DNA of 64,000 bases from Halictus rubicundus (GCF_050948215.1 NC_135157.1:1984001-2048000); one strand, 5' to 3'. Shown: positions 12,718 through 24,209, numbered from the stretch's first letter. Numbers and translations: made by a program. Notes: generated by a model not told the origin, from the letters alone.

Positions 12718-12941
12718 CAGTGGCTCACGAAAGTATTCGAACACTTAAGTTTACAAATTTCAATGAATAAAATAAGATGTACTAAACTAATCTGTATAGA
12801 ACAATTTGGTATTTATAGTAAGGGGGAAGTCTCAAGATTATGTCAGTAAAATTTGAAAAGGATTCAACAACGTAGGCAGAAGTTATGATATATTTATTAG
12901 AAACACGCGTAATAAGTGACTCACAAAAGTATTCGAACGCT
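12718..12941 (+). repeat. 5' terminal inverted repeat of Tc1 element, 224 bp
   Basis: Pairs with 14116-14339 with few differences (for example AACGTAGGCAGAAG against AATGTAGACAGAAG). The two putative transposase-binding motifs lie at the outer end and at about 12919-12941. Confidence 0.95.
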
Positions 12942-13081
12942 GTAACGCTGTTGATATGTTTTCATCTTTCTTAGAAAGGAATGTACACATTACTACTAAA
13001 TGAAAACATTAGTACGTTCAGTTGATGTTAAGGCATCGTTTCCGTGACAGCAACGTAGAACTGTACACAGTAGTAGTTAAA

Positions 13082-14090
13082 ATGAAGACTAAAAACTCAG
13101 AAACACAAAAGTGTGAAAGAGAAATGATACTTCGATTGCATAAGGATGGAAAATCATATAACGAGATTGCAGAAATTATAAACAGAAGTAAGTCTACAAT
13201 ACATTATATTATTAACAAATGAAGGAACAATTGCGAACAACGCTCGATCAGGTCGACGAAAGAAATTAACTGAAAGAGAACAGAAAATTATCATTCGCGA
13301 AATAAAAAAAGATCCTACTATATCCGCTCCTAAACTCACAAATATGGTAGCTGATATGTTTCATAAAGAAGTTCATCCCGAATTATGTCGACGAACCTTA
13401 CGAAATAATGATTTTCATGGGAGTGTACCACGAAAGAAGCCATATATTAATGCGGTAAATCGAAAAAAAGACTGGCTTTTGCAAAAGCATATCTCAATAA
13501 AGATCTTTTTTTCTGGGATAAAGTCACCTTTTCGGATGAGTCTAAATTTAATATCTTTGACTCAGATGGTCAAAATTATGTTTGGAGAAAACCAAATACG
13601 GAATTGGAAATTACACCGAACAGTGAAACACGGAGGTGGATCGGTTATGGTGTGGGGGTGCATGGCAGCAAGTGGCACCGGAAAGGTATTCATTGATGGA
13701 ATACTCGATAAATATAAGTATTTAAATATTTTAAGGAACAACCTTAAAGAAAGTGCCCGTAAATTAGGATTATTGGAAGACTTGCACTTCCAACAAGATA
13801 ACAATCCCAAGCATACTGCAGGAATCGTGAAAGAATGGATCATATATAACACACCACATATGTTGACTACTCCACCGCAAAGTCCAGACATAAATCCAAT
13901 TGAAAATTTATGGTCTGAAATCGGAAAAAGATTAAATAAATATCAAATAACTTCAAAGGAGGTACTGAAACAAAAAATCATAGAAGTATGGAATTCCATT
14001 GAGTGTACTTTTACAAAATCATTGGTTTATAGTATGGAACGTCGATTGAGACACATCGTTACTGCTAAAGGTGGTCCAACAAAATATTAA
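13082..14090 (+). pseudogene. Tc1-family DD34E transposase, frameshifted
   Basis: The product would be a nuclear cut-and-paste transposase that binds the element's terminal repeats. Residues 1-46 (13082-13220) hold the first helix-turn-helix (EIAEIINRSKSTIHYII) and end in a stop. The second DNA-binding half and the PRKKPYIN motif follow in another frame (about 13235-13495). The first catalytic Asp (FSDES, codon 13535-13537) is in a third stretch that has returned to the first frame. The rest is open from about 13610 to 14090 with VKHGGGSVMVWGC, the second Asp (QQDNN, 13797-13799) and, 34 residues later, the catalytic Glu (NPIENLW, 13902-13904). This is DD34E, the Tc1 signature. Overall length, about 336 codons, matches the family, so decay is mainly by three small indels. 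I chose the start from the family-like N-terminus; an upstream ATG at 13022 is also in frame but falls in less conserved sequence. Confidence 0.93.
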
Positions 14091-14115
14091 CATTAAATAA
14101 TGTAATAATATATGT

Positions 14116-14339
14116 AGCGTTCGAATACTTTTGTGAGTCACTTATTATGCGTGTTTCTAATAAATATATCATAACTTCTGTCTACATTGTTGAATCCTTT
14201 TCAAATTTTACTGACATAATCTTGAGACTTCCCCCTTACTATAGATACCAAATTGTTCTATACAGATTAGTTTAGTACATCTTATTTTATTCATTGAAAT
14301 TTGTAAACATAAGCGTTCGAATACTTTCGTGAGGCAATG
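14116..14339 (-). repeat. 3' terminal inverted repeat of Tc1 element, 224 bp
   Basis: Reverse complement partner of 12718-12941, with the inner copy of the CTCACAAAAGTATTCGAACGC motif at about 14117-14138 and the outer copy at the right end. It begins 25 bp after the transposase stop codon. Confidence 0.95.
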
Positions 14340-14341
14340 TA

Positions 14342-15639
14342 TCTGATCAAATTTTATGAATTTCAGACAAGTCAATCGACGTTCACAAAATCTGCAAAGT
14401 CTTCATCTTCTTTTAGTATGTGAAATCTAGTAGGGGTATGTAGAATTTTATGATTGTGCTATCAAGAAACGCGAGATTTAGTCATCATAGAATATCATTT
14501 ATTACCAACAAGCTCTACCATATTAATTTACGAACCCGAAAAAGAAAGGCAACCACGAAGGACGCTGGCCGCGAGCTGCGCCACAATAAAACTTAATCTA
14601 CCAGGCTAGAAGAGAAAAAAATGTGTAAGAAGGTTGAAAGTTTAGACAGAGCCAGCGGAACCCGTAACTGGACGGCCAGAAAGGGTGGGCTTGCCGGCCC
14701 GGTAAAATCAGTCTTTATTGTTTTCGTTAGGTTTCCCTTCTCGTGGCTACTCTCCCTCCTATCTTCTCCTTCCATTTGGGATCCCGGTCTTTCCGCTTCC
14801 CGAAGCTTTTCGCCGGAAGAGGAGAAAGACCAAGGAGCACGAGTGAGATTATGGAGAGAGGTAACAGGAAAAACCGAGAGTGGTGGTAATGGGTGTTGAA
14901 TAATAAAGAAGACCGAACCCCGCAGCTAGTTGCTCGGTCCTTCTTATTCCCACTCAAGCCAGCGGTCGCGGTTTTAAGGGGGAATTAAAAAAAATTCTGC
15001 GTTTCATCATCGCAACGATTCCCCGGATTCTGTTTGTTTTCTCGGGTCCCGCGTTTCAATACGGCCACACCGTCGTCGTGTTCATAAGCCCTGTATCTAT
15101 GGGTCTGCTCCGCGGATAAACTGTTTCCCGCATGACAATTTAGGGGACGAAAATTGTTGTTTCGCGTTCTTCCTGGACACGAGTTTTACAGATCGTCTGG
15201 ACGCATTGTGCTCTCTGGTCGCAAGTCCTGCCCAGTGAATTCGCTCGAACATTGCGCGATGCGAATCCTGTAACAATATTTCTGTTGACTTTAACGCGCG
15301 ATGCGTGTACATATGAAAAAGTTCGTTATACACAGGGTGTTACCAGCCAGCGTTTTTCTTGCAAAGAATGAATATTCGAAAAAAATGAAAGAGGACAAAG
15401 TAATACCGGTTTTTGCAAGCAACGTAATGGCGTATGTAATACTTTCTGTCTTGGCACTATTTTCTTTTGGAAATGAAGGTGACTTTCAACGTTTTAAATG
15501 GAATTCCGGGTGGAATGCAAGTTTTGTTTTCAATTTTTCTTTACGAAACTTTTGTCAACATATTCGTGGCATTTTTCTGATTAAAACGATTCGAAACACG
15601 ACATAACTCGTATCATATTCATTTGTTTAATTCACAATA
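14342..15639. other. Unique noncoding sequence
   Basis: GC-rich with overlapping frames at 14593-14957 and 15097-15606, none recognisable. No repeat or RNA gene seen. Confidence 0.4.
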
Positions 15640-15700
15640 CAGTAGAACCTCGATCCGTATTATTCAGAAATCATTGGTTCGGATCATCGAGGTTCTACTG
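15640..15700. mobile_element. 61-bp pogo-like micro-MITE
   Basis: A near-perfect palindrome running CAGTAGAACCTCGAT to its complement ATCGAGGTTCTACTG, flanked by TA at 15638-15639 and 15701-15702. From memory, CAGT(A/G)GAACCTC followed by TTATCCGAA is typical of pogo/Tigger-type termini. Sequence on the right (about 15720-15760, GTGTCGTGTTTGGTGTCATT) also recurs elsewhere, so the 61 bp may be the end of a longer relic. Confidence 0.65.
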
Positions 15701-15702
15701 TA

Positions 15703-17426
15703 TCGTCGATTAGACAAGAAAATGTGCTCGAGACTGTGTCGTGTTTGGTGTCATTTCAATAAAAAAAATTTTGCAAATATGGTGATAAAAGCTTCGTAAA
15801 TAATAATTGAAAACAAAACTTGGGTTTGTATGTATCGAGACTGCGCTGCTTAAAATTTTTCTGTTGGGCGATCCGTGACTAATCGTGACCTAACATCCGG
15901 AATTGATGACGAACAGGACGCTAACTGAGATACGACGAACAGACGCGTCGCGTTAGGGCGTAATCAGTGGCGGGACGTTTGCAGCGTCGTAAAATCGTCC
16001 TTGCCGGTATTAATCGCGATCGGACGCGAGAATAGAAGTGCATGAACGTTCGCTGGATCAACCGGCCATATATTTTCTTAATCGTAAATCGATGGCTGTT
16101 TAGAGAGCAGAACCCCGGTGCCCTTATGTTACGGGCCTTGTAATGCAACGTGTCACGAGTACATAGAGAGGAGAGAGCGCGACACCCCTCGGCGCGAGTA
16201 TAAAGGGACCAAAACTATTCCCCTGTTGAGGTGTTTGCAGAGGCCAGCTGTTGACGGCTCGCCGGAGGCCGCAAAAGCGTCTATCCCATCAGCCATTCGT
16301 GGCTCTGTACCTAAACTTGAAAAAGAAAGATATTCGCAATCTTCGTTGAAGCTTGCCTCGTCCTGCGGCTGGCCGCCGCGCCGCTGCAACGATTTACGAA
16401 AGACGGCTCTAATCTAGTTGCTCTCTTTTCAATAAATTTTAAATTAACCTTGGGAATTGAACCGATTCTTCTTTTCGCAACTACCTTCTTGCTGGTTTTC
16501 TAACTGCTCTCCTGAGAACGTTGTAAATCAACGGCTGGATAGATAACACAGGCAATTTGCCGTTTCGTGGACTTTTAGATTCCTATCCGCGATGCAAGGG
16601 ACACATGGGAGTGACAATCCTTTATTTTATAGGTGCTTCTCTCGGTTACTGTTTCAGATATTTGTACGAGTCGAAAGCAAAACTTCAAATTATAAAAGAA
16701 ACTGTTATTTCACATATTTCTTTTTAAAACTTCTTCAATATTTTTCCTCACAAAGAGCAACATTATTTTAGATTTTTATGTTCTTGAATACACTGCTGAC
16801 CTCGAATGGCTGACTACTGGAATATGTACCCTACTTAATGTACCCTAATGTGCCCGGCGTTTTTGCCTTCATGCTCAAGAGTATACTGAAGCATTGCAAT
16901 GTCGGAATACACGGAAGCTCAAGTAACAATATAAGAGCCACGGAATGACATTGTCGGGTCGCGAAATAGAAGTGCGTTAACTGAAATACCGTCATAAGCG
17001 TAGATCCTATTTGGAAAAGAAGAATATTTGGAGCTTCTGAAAATATGCTCGACGCGACGACCAGATCACTCCCTATCTAATTAGCCACGTGCACAGGTAC
17101 GCTACGTTCGATGGTTGCGCGCACGCTCAACAATGTGTAATCCGCGCATTCACGACGCTCCGCGGCGGTTTGAGAATGGGTTCTGGAGTGTTCGCGTATG
17201 GAGCCTCGGTACCCCATGGAAAACCCATGGAGGGCCGTGAGCGGATACACAGGTACTTGTGTTGTACCCCATAAGCTCGCGGATAAAGGAGCCCAGCAGC
17301 CATATGGCGCCACACATCGAGGTCCTTACTCTCCCTTTCGATTGCACCTACAGGCGACTCTTTCTCCTCGGCGTTCCTCTCTCGCCCCGCTGTTCCACAC
17401 GTACCAGTGGACAAAATGATGGCACA
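15703..17426. other. Unique noncoding sequence
   Basis: Frames at 16118-16417 and 17077-17474 overlap on both strands in CpG-rich DNA and are not recognised. No supported gene, RNA or repeat. Confidence 0.4.
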
Positions 17427-17490
17427 CGTGTGCTATCTTTAATTTCTCGAAAACCACATAGGATTTCTGAATGAAACATACAGTAGCATA

Positions 17491-18793
17491 CACTGGCGTG
17501 CAAAATCAAAGGATCGCTACATTTTCGTTCAAAAATTGCCCGGGTTCAAAATGTTGCAACTTCACGGAAAACGTTGTACAATATTCGTTCTGGTCTCACT
17601 TTGAAGCTTGAACTTTTTATTGTTCGTTTCTCTTAACAAAGTATTTTTTATACCATATAACGGGTTACAAAGTGAACATACTGTTTTGTTTCGTAAATTT
17701 TGAAAACTCGAACGTTCGTACTGACGTTGAACAATTTTTGTAATGAATGGAATCAACGTAGGTTTGAAGATTTGAGTTTCACCTTTAAAATGACCCTTCA
17801 ATGGTCGCTGTGCGATTTTTTCTTTTCCAAGTTATTGAACATTGAATGAAACATGTATGTATCTCGAAAAATACGGATGTATGTAAATATTTATTTGCCT
17901 TTGAGATGACCGTGAAAAGATTTATAATGATTAAGATAAAATTTTTAAATAGAAAACTATTTTATACTATGTATTCATTATCAAAGTCGCGAAATGAAAT
18001 TTCAAATCTATTAATGATTTTAATAAATTGACAAGAATGCGAGAGTATTATTAATTTGTTCTAATATCTGCACAATTTCATGTTTCATCTAACCAGTTTC
18101 GTCATAAATGCATAAAATCCGCTGTTTAGACCCCGTATGTTTATGCAAAATAAAAAGTTGGTGCATCAATTGCCAGACACAGGAGCTAAATATAAATTTA
18201 TATTTTTTAATGTAGTGAAAATAATATGTTAATGCTCTTAAAGTCTTTTAATCTGTTCACTGTTTTAAATTGAACATACTCATTTTTATCAAAAATGCAT
18301 AAAAATCCGCAGTTTAATTACAATTGTGCAGTCGCAGAAAGAAGAAACCTGTAAATAAAGTTCACCTCGCCGGCTTCGAGAAATTAAAGATAGCATACAT
18401 CGTTCATTCATAAGAAAAGTGACACACTCAAAAATATTTCAAGTTATTTTGATTGGTTCACTAGCTTTGAAGTCACTCTAATTTTTCACAGTAAAAACGT
18501 CACAACTCTAATTCAACCTTTCAACAATTATTCGCAGGAAAAATGACATTAAAAGAATTATAACAATAAAAATATAAATTGTGGTGTATTTTATAACTAA
18601 TTTACATGACAATTAACCCAGTATCTAAATAACAACCAATTATTTTACATTTCTAAGTTGGTTGTATACAGTAAAAAAAAAATTGGCAATTATAGGTAAT
18701 TTTCAAATGGCTCTCTTGTAAAATTGCCTTCTTTTGACTTATGCCACTTTTCTTTTGAATGAACGACATGTTCAATTATTTTGTCCAGGGGTG
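17491..18793. mobile_element. Possible Tc1/mariner relic bounded by TA and CAC...CAAAAT ends
   Basis: The left end CACTGGCGTGCAAAATCAAA follows TA. The right end, reverse complemented, reads CACCCCTGGACAAAATAATT and is also flanked by TA. Both resemble insect Tc1 termini, but they match each other only partly, so they may be ends of two different elements. A 19-bp segment, GCTATCTTTAATTTCTCGA, occurs just outside the left end (about 17431-17449) and inverted at about 18378-18396, which complicates the picture. No transposase coding remains. Confidence 0.35.
18129..18315. mobile_element. MITE with GCGGAT...TATGCA ends, abutting a second copy
   Basis: The left end GACCCCGTATGTTTATGCA and right end (reverse complemented AACTGCGGATTTTTATGCA) are flanked by TA at 18127-18128 and 18316-18317. 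Immediately to the left (about 18100-18126) is a second right-hand terminus (ATAAATGCATAAAATCCGC), so two family members appear to share a TA junction. It lies inside the relic called at 17491-18793. Confidence 0.6.
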
Positions 18794-18799
18794 TACACA

Positions 18800-19821
18800 A
18801 CATGATTCAGTGGCTTTGTGCTCGCTGATTATGTCTGTCTACTTGCGCCGTGGTTGGACAAGCGCATGATGTAATCGAGACAACCCGATATATCGGAGGT
18901 GGTTCGTAGGATCTGAAGGACCGTTTCTCTCTCTCTCTCTCCCCAGAGAGGATTAGCGTTTCTCAAACTATCCGCGGGCTCGATGCCGGTTATTAAACGA
19001 TTCCGAGTCTGCTCGGTCGGTTGACAGCGACACGAGCACTCTTGTAAAATGAATACACTCCTCAAGAATCGAAAAGCGATTCGCGGCCGTCGATCGACGA
19101 GCCACAAAGTGACCGATTAAATAATGGTAATGCCCTAGGATTTATGGAACGCGATAGACGTTGTTTTAATAGAAGTGCTACTTCGTTAGGATTGAGACGG
19201 GTCGAGGAGACGGCGCGGCGGGGAGGTAACGACAAAGATGCATCAAGATCCCCGCAGAGATTAGGGATGAAAGTGCATCAAAGTAATGGACACAGTCGTG
19301 CCAGACGTAATTCCTCCGCTGGTAAGTCGTCGTTCCAGCGCTCAGCCAAGGAAACGGGCCAGACGCGACTATTCCATGGCTGCGTTTTGTCTTTTCAGCA
19401 CCGGCGAACTTCGGCTCAGCTTCGGCGGGCTTCCTATTCTGTAGCTTCGTCTTGCGCCTAATCCGGAAAATTTCTGCCGGAACCGTCCGACGACAATGGA
19501 TCACCGTTGAAACTTTTATCATTACAAAACCAGCTGCCATTGACGCCGGCTCCGATAAAAATCTGTTATTCCACCCGCCGGGCTATTTAATTAACGCGCA
19601 ACGTACGGCCGACGCGTGATCCAGTCGGACATTATACACCGGAAATCAATGGCTCGCGATTCCATTACCGAATTTCTATTTCTGACCGCGGAACGCGCTC
19701 CACCCCCTTGCTCGAATGTGTCACTGCTACGTACTGGGTGGAAAGAAATGTTTCCCGAATGATTCTACACTTTCTCAAGCCTTCTACACTCTTCAAGAAA
19801 AAATTGTTAACAAAGTCTGTG
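18800..19821. other. Unique noncoding sequence with (CT)n tract
   Basis: A (CT)n microsatellite lies at about 18925-18940. Frames at 18829-19107 and 19144-19540 overlap on opposite strands and are unrecognised. No gene supported. Confidence 0.4.
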
Positions 19822-19823
19822 TA

Positions 19824-20071
19824 CAGTAGGGATTTATCCGAACCATCGTCGAACCATGTCCAATTAACTGAACTCGTCGCTCAACTCCTATTATGCGAAT
19901 CGACTGCTCGATACCGCTTATCCGAACTAATAATATTCGTATATGCAGTTATGGGAGCATCAGCTCCTATTATACGAACGAAGAAACGATAGTGGAGGGG
20001 AGAGTAAGGTGGACTCCTATTATTCGAACGATCCAGTCCCCCGAACGGTTCGGATAAATGGAGTTTCACTG
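19824..20071. mobile_element. Pogo-like MITE with internal CTCCTATTAT repeats, 248 bp
   Basis: Flanked by TA (19822-19823 and 20072-20073). Left end CAGTAGGGATTTATCCGAAC; right end reverse complemented CAGTGAAACTCCATTTATCC, then GAAC. Three copies of CTCCTATTAT(G/A/T)CGAA(T/C) lie inside at about 19887, 19963 and 20014, with GAACTAATAATATTCG between them. No coding sequence. Confidence 0.75.
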
Positions 20072-20227
20072 TATTGTTACGAGCCAGGGCCGCGAGCAGC
20101 GCGAGAGGCCGGTGGAAGGGTTATTACCCTGAGAATATGGTTTGAATTTGTTAATTTGTTAGTTTGTTAGCGGACGAACCTGATGTAAAATCAGGGAGCC
20201 GATGGGATCTTTAGTAGGCCTCGTAAC

Positions 20228-20453
20228 CAGTGCTGGATCAACCAATAGACAAATAAGACAAATGTCTAGGTCCTGACTTTAGTGCAGAAACAAATAAAAA
20301 TGAATGATAATAAATTTAAAAAACATCTGTTTAATAAATCTTTAATATAAAAATTTTAAGTGCCATTATTTAAAATTTTTTTAGATGCAATTTATATACA
20401 TGGTGCACCAATTTAAATTTTGTCTAGGGCCCGTTAGGCTTAATCCGGCACAG
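20228..20453. mobile_element. hAT-like MITE, about 226 bp
   Basis: Left end CAGTGCTGGATCAACC; right end reverse complemented CTGTGCCGGATTAAGCC. From memory, CAGTGCCGGATTAAG is a hAT-type terminus. The 8-bp flanks CTCGTAAC and ATTGTAAG match at 5 of 8 positions, as expected for an old duplication. The interior is AT-rich and noncoding. Confidence 0.6.
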
Positions 20454-20482
20454 ATTGTAAGATTGTATCGTGTGGAAACGTA

Positions 20483-20726
20483 CAGGGTGTATAAAAATTA
20501 TATGTCACGACCACCATAGCGTGATCCTAGATCTCTGGATCGGTGGAAATCTGTTTAAAAAATGCATCGCAAAATTCACCTTGACCTTGGAAATCAAGGT
20601 CAAAGTGTCGAAAAATTTTCTTTTATTGCATCGTATAGTACTCATCACTCAAATTTTTCGTTACTTCGATCCGGAGGTATGGAATCACGCTATGATGATC
20701 GTGACATATAATTTTTATACACCCTG
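20483..20726. mobile_element. Tc1/mariner-like foldback MITE, 244 bp
   Basis: Flanked by TA on both sides. The arms CAGGGTGTATAAAAATTATA and its complement extend through ATGTCACGA to nearly 80 bp per side. The centre contains CTTGACCTTGGAAATCAAGGTCAAA, itself a hairpin. No coding capacity. It shares only the CAGGGTGT start with 22199-22438 and 56626-57075. Confidence 0.88.
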
Positions 20727-20929
20727 TACAATTACTATATTAGGATATTGGAAGATAATTAAGGGTTTTATAGATTATACGATGTACCAAATAACACAGT
20801 TGTATTGTGACTAGTGGTGTGTTACAATAAAATTATTATTACCTAAGATTATAATTACTTGAGAAGAATACCGAATACTCTGAAAAATGAGTGGTGATGT
20901 CTATTTGGAATACTCGGGTCATGTAGGGT

Positions 20930-21865
20930 GACATTCCTATTTTTTGTTACTTCCAATGAATCCAAACTACAGCTGGGTTTTTCTTATAGAGGGTCAAGCG
21001 GAGGTTATCTAGGACGTTTTTCTTCCAGAGACGAGCTCGAAAGATTTCTGAGAGAAAGTCTAACAAAAATATATTCTCCTTGCGTAACAGTGTACATAGG
21101 TATGTATGCATATACCGTGCTGGAGTCAGCTTTTGGAAAAAGAGATATCTTGCTCACGAGTGTTGAACCGGTAGCCACCTGAACTTGTGTAAATTTAACC
21201 GTGCGCCACTGTAGAATGCGACACGATTATCAAAAGGTTTTAAAGAAATGATGCAGAATTATTTGTGTAGGAAATTTGTGTCTTTACGTCGATAGAGAAA
21301 TAAACCGGCGCGGACTTTTATTATTCACAGACCGATCAACTGAACGAGACTCCATTGCGGATGTTCCGCGAATAACAATTAGCCGGGGGGATGCCGCACG
21401 CTCGAGACGACTCGACGACTTAAATACAGCTTAACGATTCACCAGCAACACCTCTACCGCGAAGTTTTTCAACCGTTTCCGTCTCACTCAATTAGTACCG
21501 TACTCCTCGTCCTCGTCGACGTGGTCTGGTCTAGTACTGGCTTGGCGGAGGTTGTCGCCGCCGTCATCGCAGTCGCGCTCGTTGGCGGCGGCGTCGTTAT
21601 TTTTCATTTTTCCTCCCCGATAGACGCCTTAACGAGTTCCTCTACGATCGAGAGAAAATCAGTCCCTACCGGCAGAGTGGCCGGAATACTTTGAGAATTG
21701 GGTTGAAATAATCGGGGTAGAGACGCCGACACAGCCGCGTGCACACCTTCACCCACGGATCGGCCTGGGAAAATCGGTTCTGTTCAAAGCCCGACGCACG
21801 ACGAACACAGATCCTCATTTTCGATTATAATACGAACGAAATCGTTCGATTTTAACGCGATAATA
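20930..21865. other. Unique noncoding sequence
   Basis: AT-rich, then GC-rich from about 21300. A frame at 20928-21182 has no recognisable features. No gene or repeat supported. Confidence 0.4.
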
Positions 21866-21873
21866 CTCTAGGC

Positions 21874-22082
21874 CAGGGATGGGCATTTTTGTCTCAATTG
21901 AGACAAGACCGTCCCCACCATAGCGCCTACTGTCCTCTTCCAGTAAACGCCGTTACCATGGGGCGACCGTGGGGCAACGAAGACACGATACATCAGCGAA
22001 CGCGACGAAGGTGCGCGCTGCACGAAAGAGAGGTTGGTGGGAGAAGCAGGCGTTTCAGGGGACCCTACCGTACCCATCACTG
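21874..22082. mobile_element. hAT MITE with perfect 8-bp target duplication, 209 bp
   Basis: CTCTAGGC occurs directly outside both ends (21866-21873 and 22083-22090). The ends are CAGGGATGGGCA and, reverse complemented, CAGTGATGGGTA. An 8-bp duplication with CA(G)...(C)TG ends is the hAT pattern. A 14-bp palindrome, GTCTCAATTGAGAC, lies 17 bp inside the left end. The interior is unusually GC-rich for a MITE and noncoding. Confidence 0.88.
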
Positions 22083-22198
22083 CTCTAGGCAATGTTTGAA
22101 TACAATCATGCGTCACTTAATGACGGAGATACAATTTACAATTAAATTAACACGTGTAACACAATTTACGCATATGAGTAGCGTTAATGATCAGTATA

Positions 22199-22438
22199 CA
22201 GGGTGTCCCAAAAATGTTGTCCTTCCTTGAAAGAGGAGATTCCTGAGATCGTTTGCAGTAACTTTTTCCTTTACGAAAATGTTTTCCGCGGCTTTGTTAA
22301 GGAGTTATTCATTAAGAGTTTTTTGTTAATAACTCCTTAAAAAAGCCGCGAAGAACAATTTCGTATAGGAAAAAGTTACTTCAGACGGCCTCAGGAATCA
22401 CCTCTTTGAAGAAAGTTCAACATTTTTGGAACACCCTG
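22199..22438. mobile_element. Tc1/mariner-like foldback MITE, 240 bp
   Basis: Flanked by TA. Ends CAGGGTGTCCCAAAAATGTT and, reverse complemented, CAGGGTGTTCCAAAAATGTT. The arms pair along almost the entire length (for example CGCGGCTTTGTTAAGGAGTTAT against AATAACTCCTTAAAAAAGCCGCG). No coding sequence. Confidence 0.9.
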
Positions 22439-22442
22439 TATA

Positions 22443-23533
22443 TTCGTGGACGTAGTCGTGTATTTGAACATACGAAAAGCAAATCAAGTATACGATGTAA
22501 GAGATAAAACAGCCTAGATCTACACAGAGTCAGGATCATTAATATCGTGTGATTCCATACTTTGACGAACTGGAGGATCTTCGAGGTACCTAAGAACGAT
22601 GATGATTAAAAACGAATTGTAGAAAGTCGCAAACTAAGATTAGCTTTTCGAACTTCGAACGTTTAGCTTGAATCTCGTAGATACAGGCGCTCTGAAACTC
22701 TGAACTTGTTCATTAAATGATAGTATGGATAATAAATTTTCTCAATAAGGAACGCGTATCACAGTAGAACCAGCATCGATTCGAGATGCGCACCGGCTCA
22801 GGTACATCGAATCGACATCCGCCGGAACGAAAGCTCCACTCCCGACCATTCACGGAAACAGTCTTCCGCCGTTCACCCACGAACCCAGAGAACGACTACA
22901 GACAGTTACTTTTGAACTGTATCGGTCTAACAGTTGTGCCTGCTACAACGTAGTCTTTATTGCCAGTAAAATGGCTCGATGTTCTCTACATCTTCCCCGA
23001 TCTTATGGCCCAATAAATTCCTCGGTATCAACTGTCGTGAACGGAACGTCACGCCTTCCGTTATCTCCGCGCGACGTCCGACCGTGTGCAATTTATGGGC
23101 TCGTATGGACGCGGGGTCTATCTTCTATCCTGCTGGCGGGAAATACGAAATCAGGCTGGGCGTCCGGTGAATCATCGGAGATGGATTCCACGGCGGTAAT
23201 CAAATGAATGTAAGAAACGACAGGAAACGAGGACAAAGGGCAAAACTTTCTCTCGCTACATCGACATCTCAAAGACCTCCAGAGCGAGGGTGGCAAAGTC
23301 CTCGCTTCACGGCGCCACAGTGGTGCCAAATAGCCAAGAAGCGGCAAAAAATCTGTAAAAACGATACTATCCAACGAATTTGTTTGAGAATTTGTGGAGA
23401 GATTGCCACAGGTACAGCGCTTATTTGGGAAAATAATTTTTTAAAAAAGTTGTTAAACGTTAAGTATTTTGGGCTAATCGAAAATCTTTGTTTTCTGCTC
23501 ATTTTTTGTTTATGGAAGCATACAACAAATCCT
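22443..23533. other. Unique noncoding sequence
   Basis: Several overlapping frames (22971-23553) on both strands without recognisable domains. No supported gene or RNA. Confidence 0.4.
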
Positions 23534-23537
23534 TTAA

Positions 23538-23772
23538 CACTTTGAACGCCCAACTAGAAATCCTAAAAATTCCATAAAATCAAAGTAAGTTATTTAATGA
23601 TATAAAAATTGCAAAAAATTAAATGTACGATACTGAGTAATCCTCCAATTTTCTTGCATGTTACAGATCCTAATCAAGTTTAGTACAATGAATATATCAA
23701 CGTAAAAATTCATTTTAAAACCTGCACAAATAATTTCGTCACCCACATATGGGTGACGCGGCGACGAACGTT
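23538..23772. mobile_element. TTAA-type MITE, diverged member of the CACGTTCGTC group
   Basis: Flanked by TTAA (23534-23537 and 23773-23776). The left end CACTTTGAACGCCCA is diverged; the right end, reverse complemented, reads AACGTTCGTCGCC. It contains CACCCACATATGGGTGACG, closely matching CACCCAGATGTGGGTGACG in the better-preserved copy at 33400-33594, which supports family membership. Confidence 0.65.
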
Positions 23773-24209
23773 TTAATAGATTTTGGTCTGGCTCTGATGG
23801 TTTTGGCAAGGTATAATATTGAACTAACTTTGTGTAAAAAATCTCGACACCCTTCGACACCTCTTGGCAGTTAAAGCATGTCCTTACCTGTAAATAAGAT
23901 TTTCAAATCTTTCTCAGTCATTTCCGGAAAATCCAATGCAGCGTTGTCAGTCATTTGTTTTTTTTTTGTAGTTTTTTTTTGCGCACTGAACAAGCGAACT
24001 ATTTCAATACTATGTACTGGAGACTTCTCACGACATATAATGTTAACATGTCCTGCGCAGATTTACGACTGCGAAGGGAAAATACAACGCAAGTTCTATC
24101 ATTTCGTCCTGCTTGAGGACTGCAATGTTTACGTCTTTTTTCACAACATTTCATAGCAATGAATACTACGCACAATCTTCCGTATAGATGTTTCCGGCTA
24201 TGTGTACTA

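Larger units (their letters stand above)
12718..14339 (+). mobile_element. Tc1-family DNA transposon, 1622 bp, inactive
   Basis: Bounded by TA at 12716-12717 and 14340-14341, the expected Tc1/mariner target duplication. The ends read CAGTGGCTCACGAAAGTATT and, reverse complemented, CATTGCCTCACGAAAGTATT. Both terminal inverted repeats are 224 bp (12718-12941 and 14116-14339). Each carries an outer and an inner copy of a CTCAC(G/A)AAAGTATTCGAAC motif, the IR/DR layout known for some Tc1 elements where transposase binds twice per end. The single gene inside is a frameshifted DD34E transposase, so the copy cannot mobilise itself. Confidence 0.96.
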
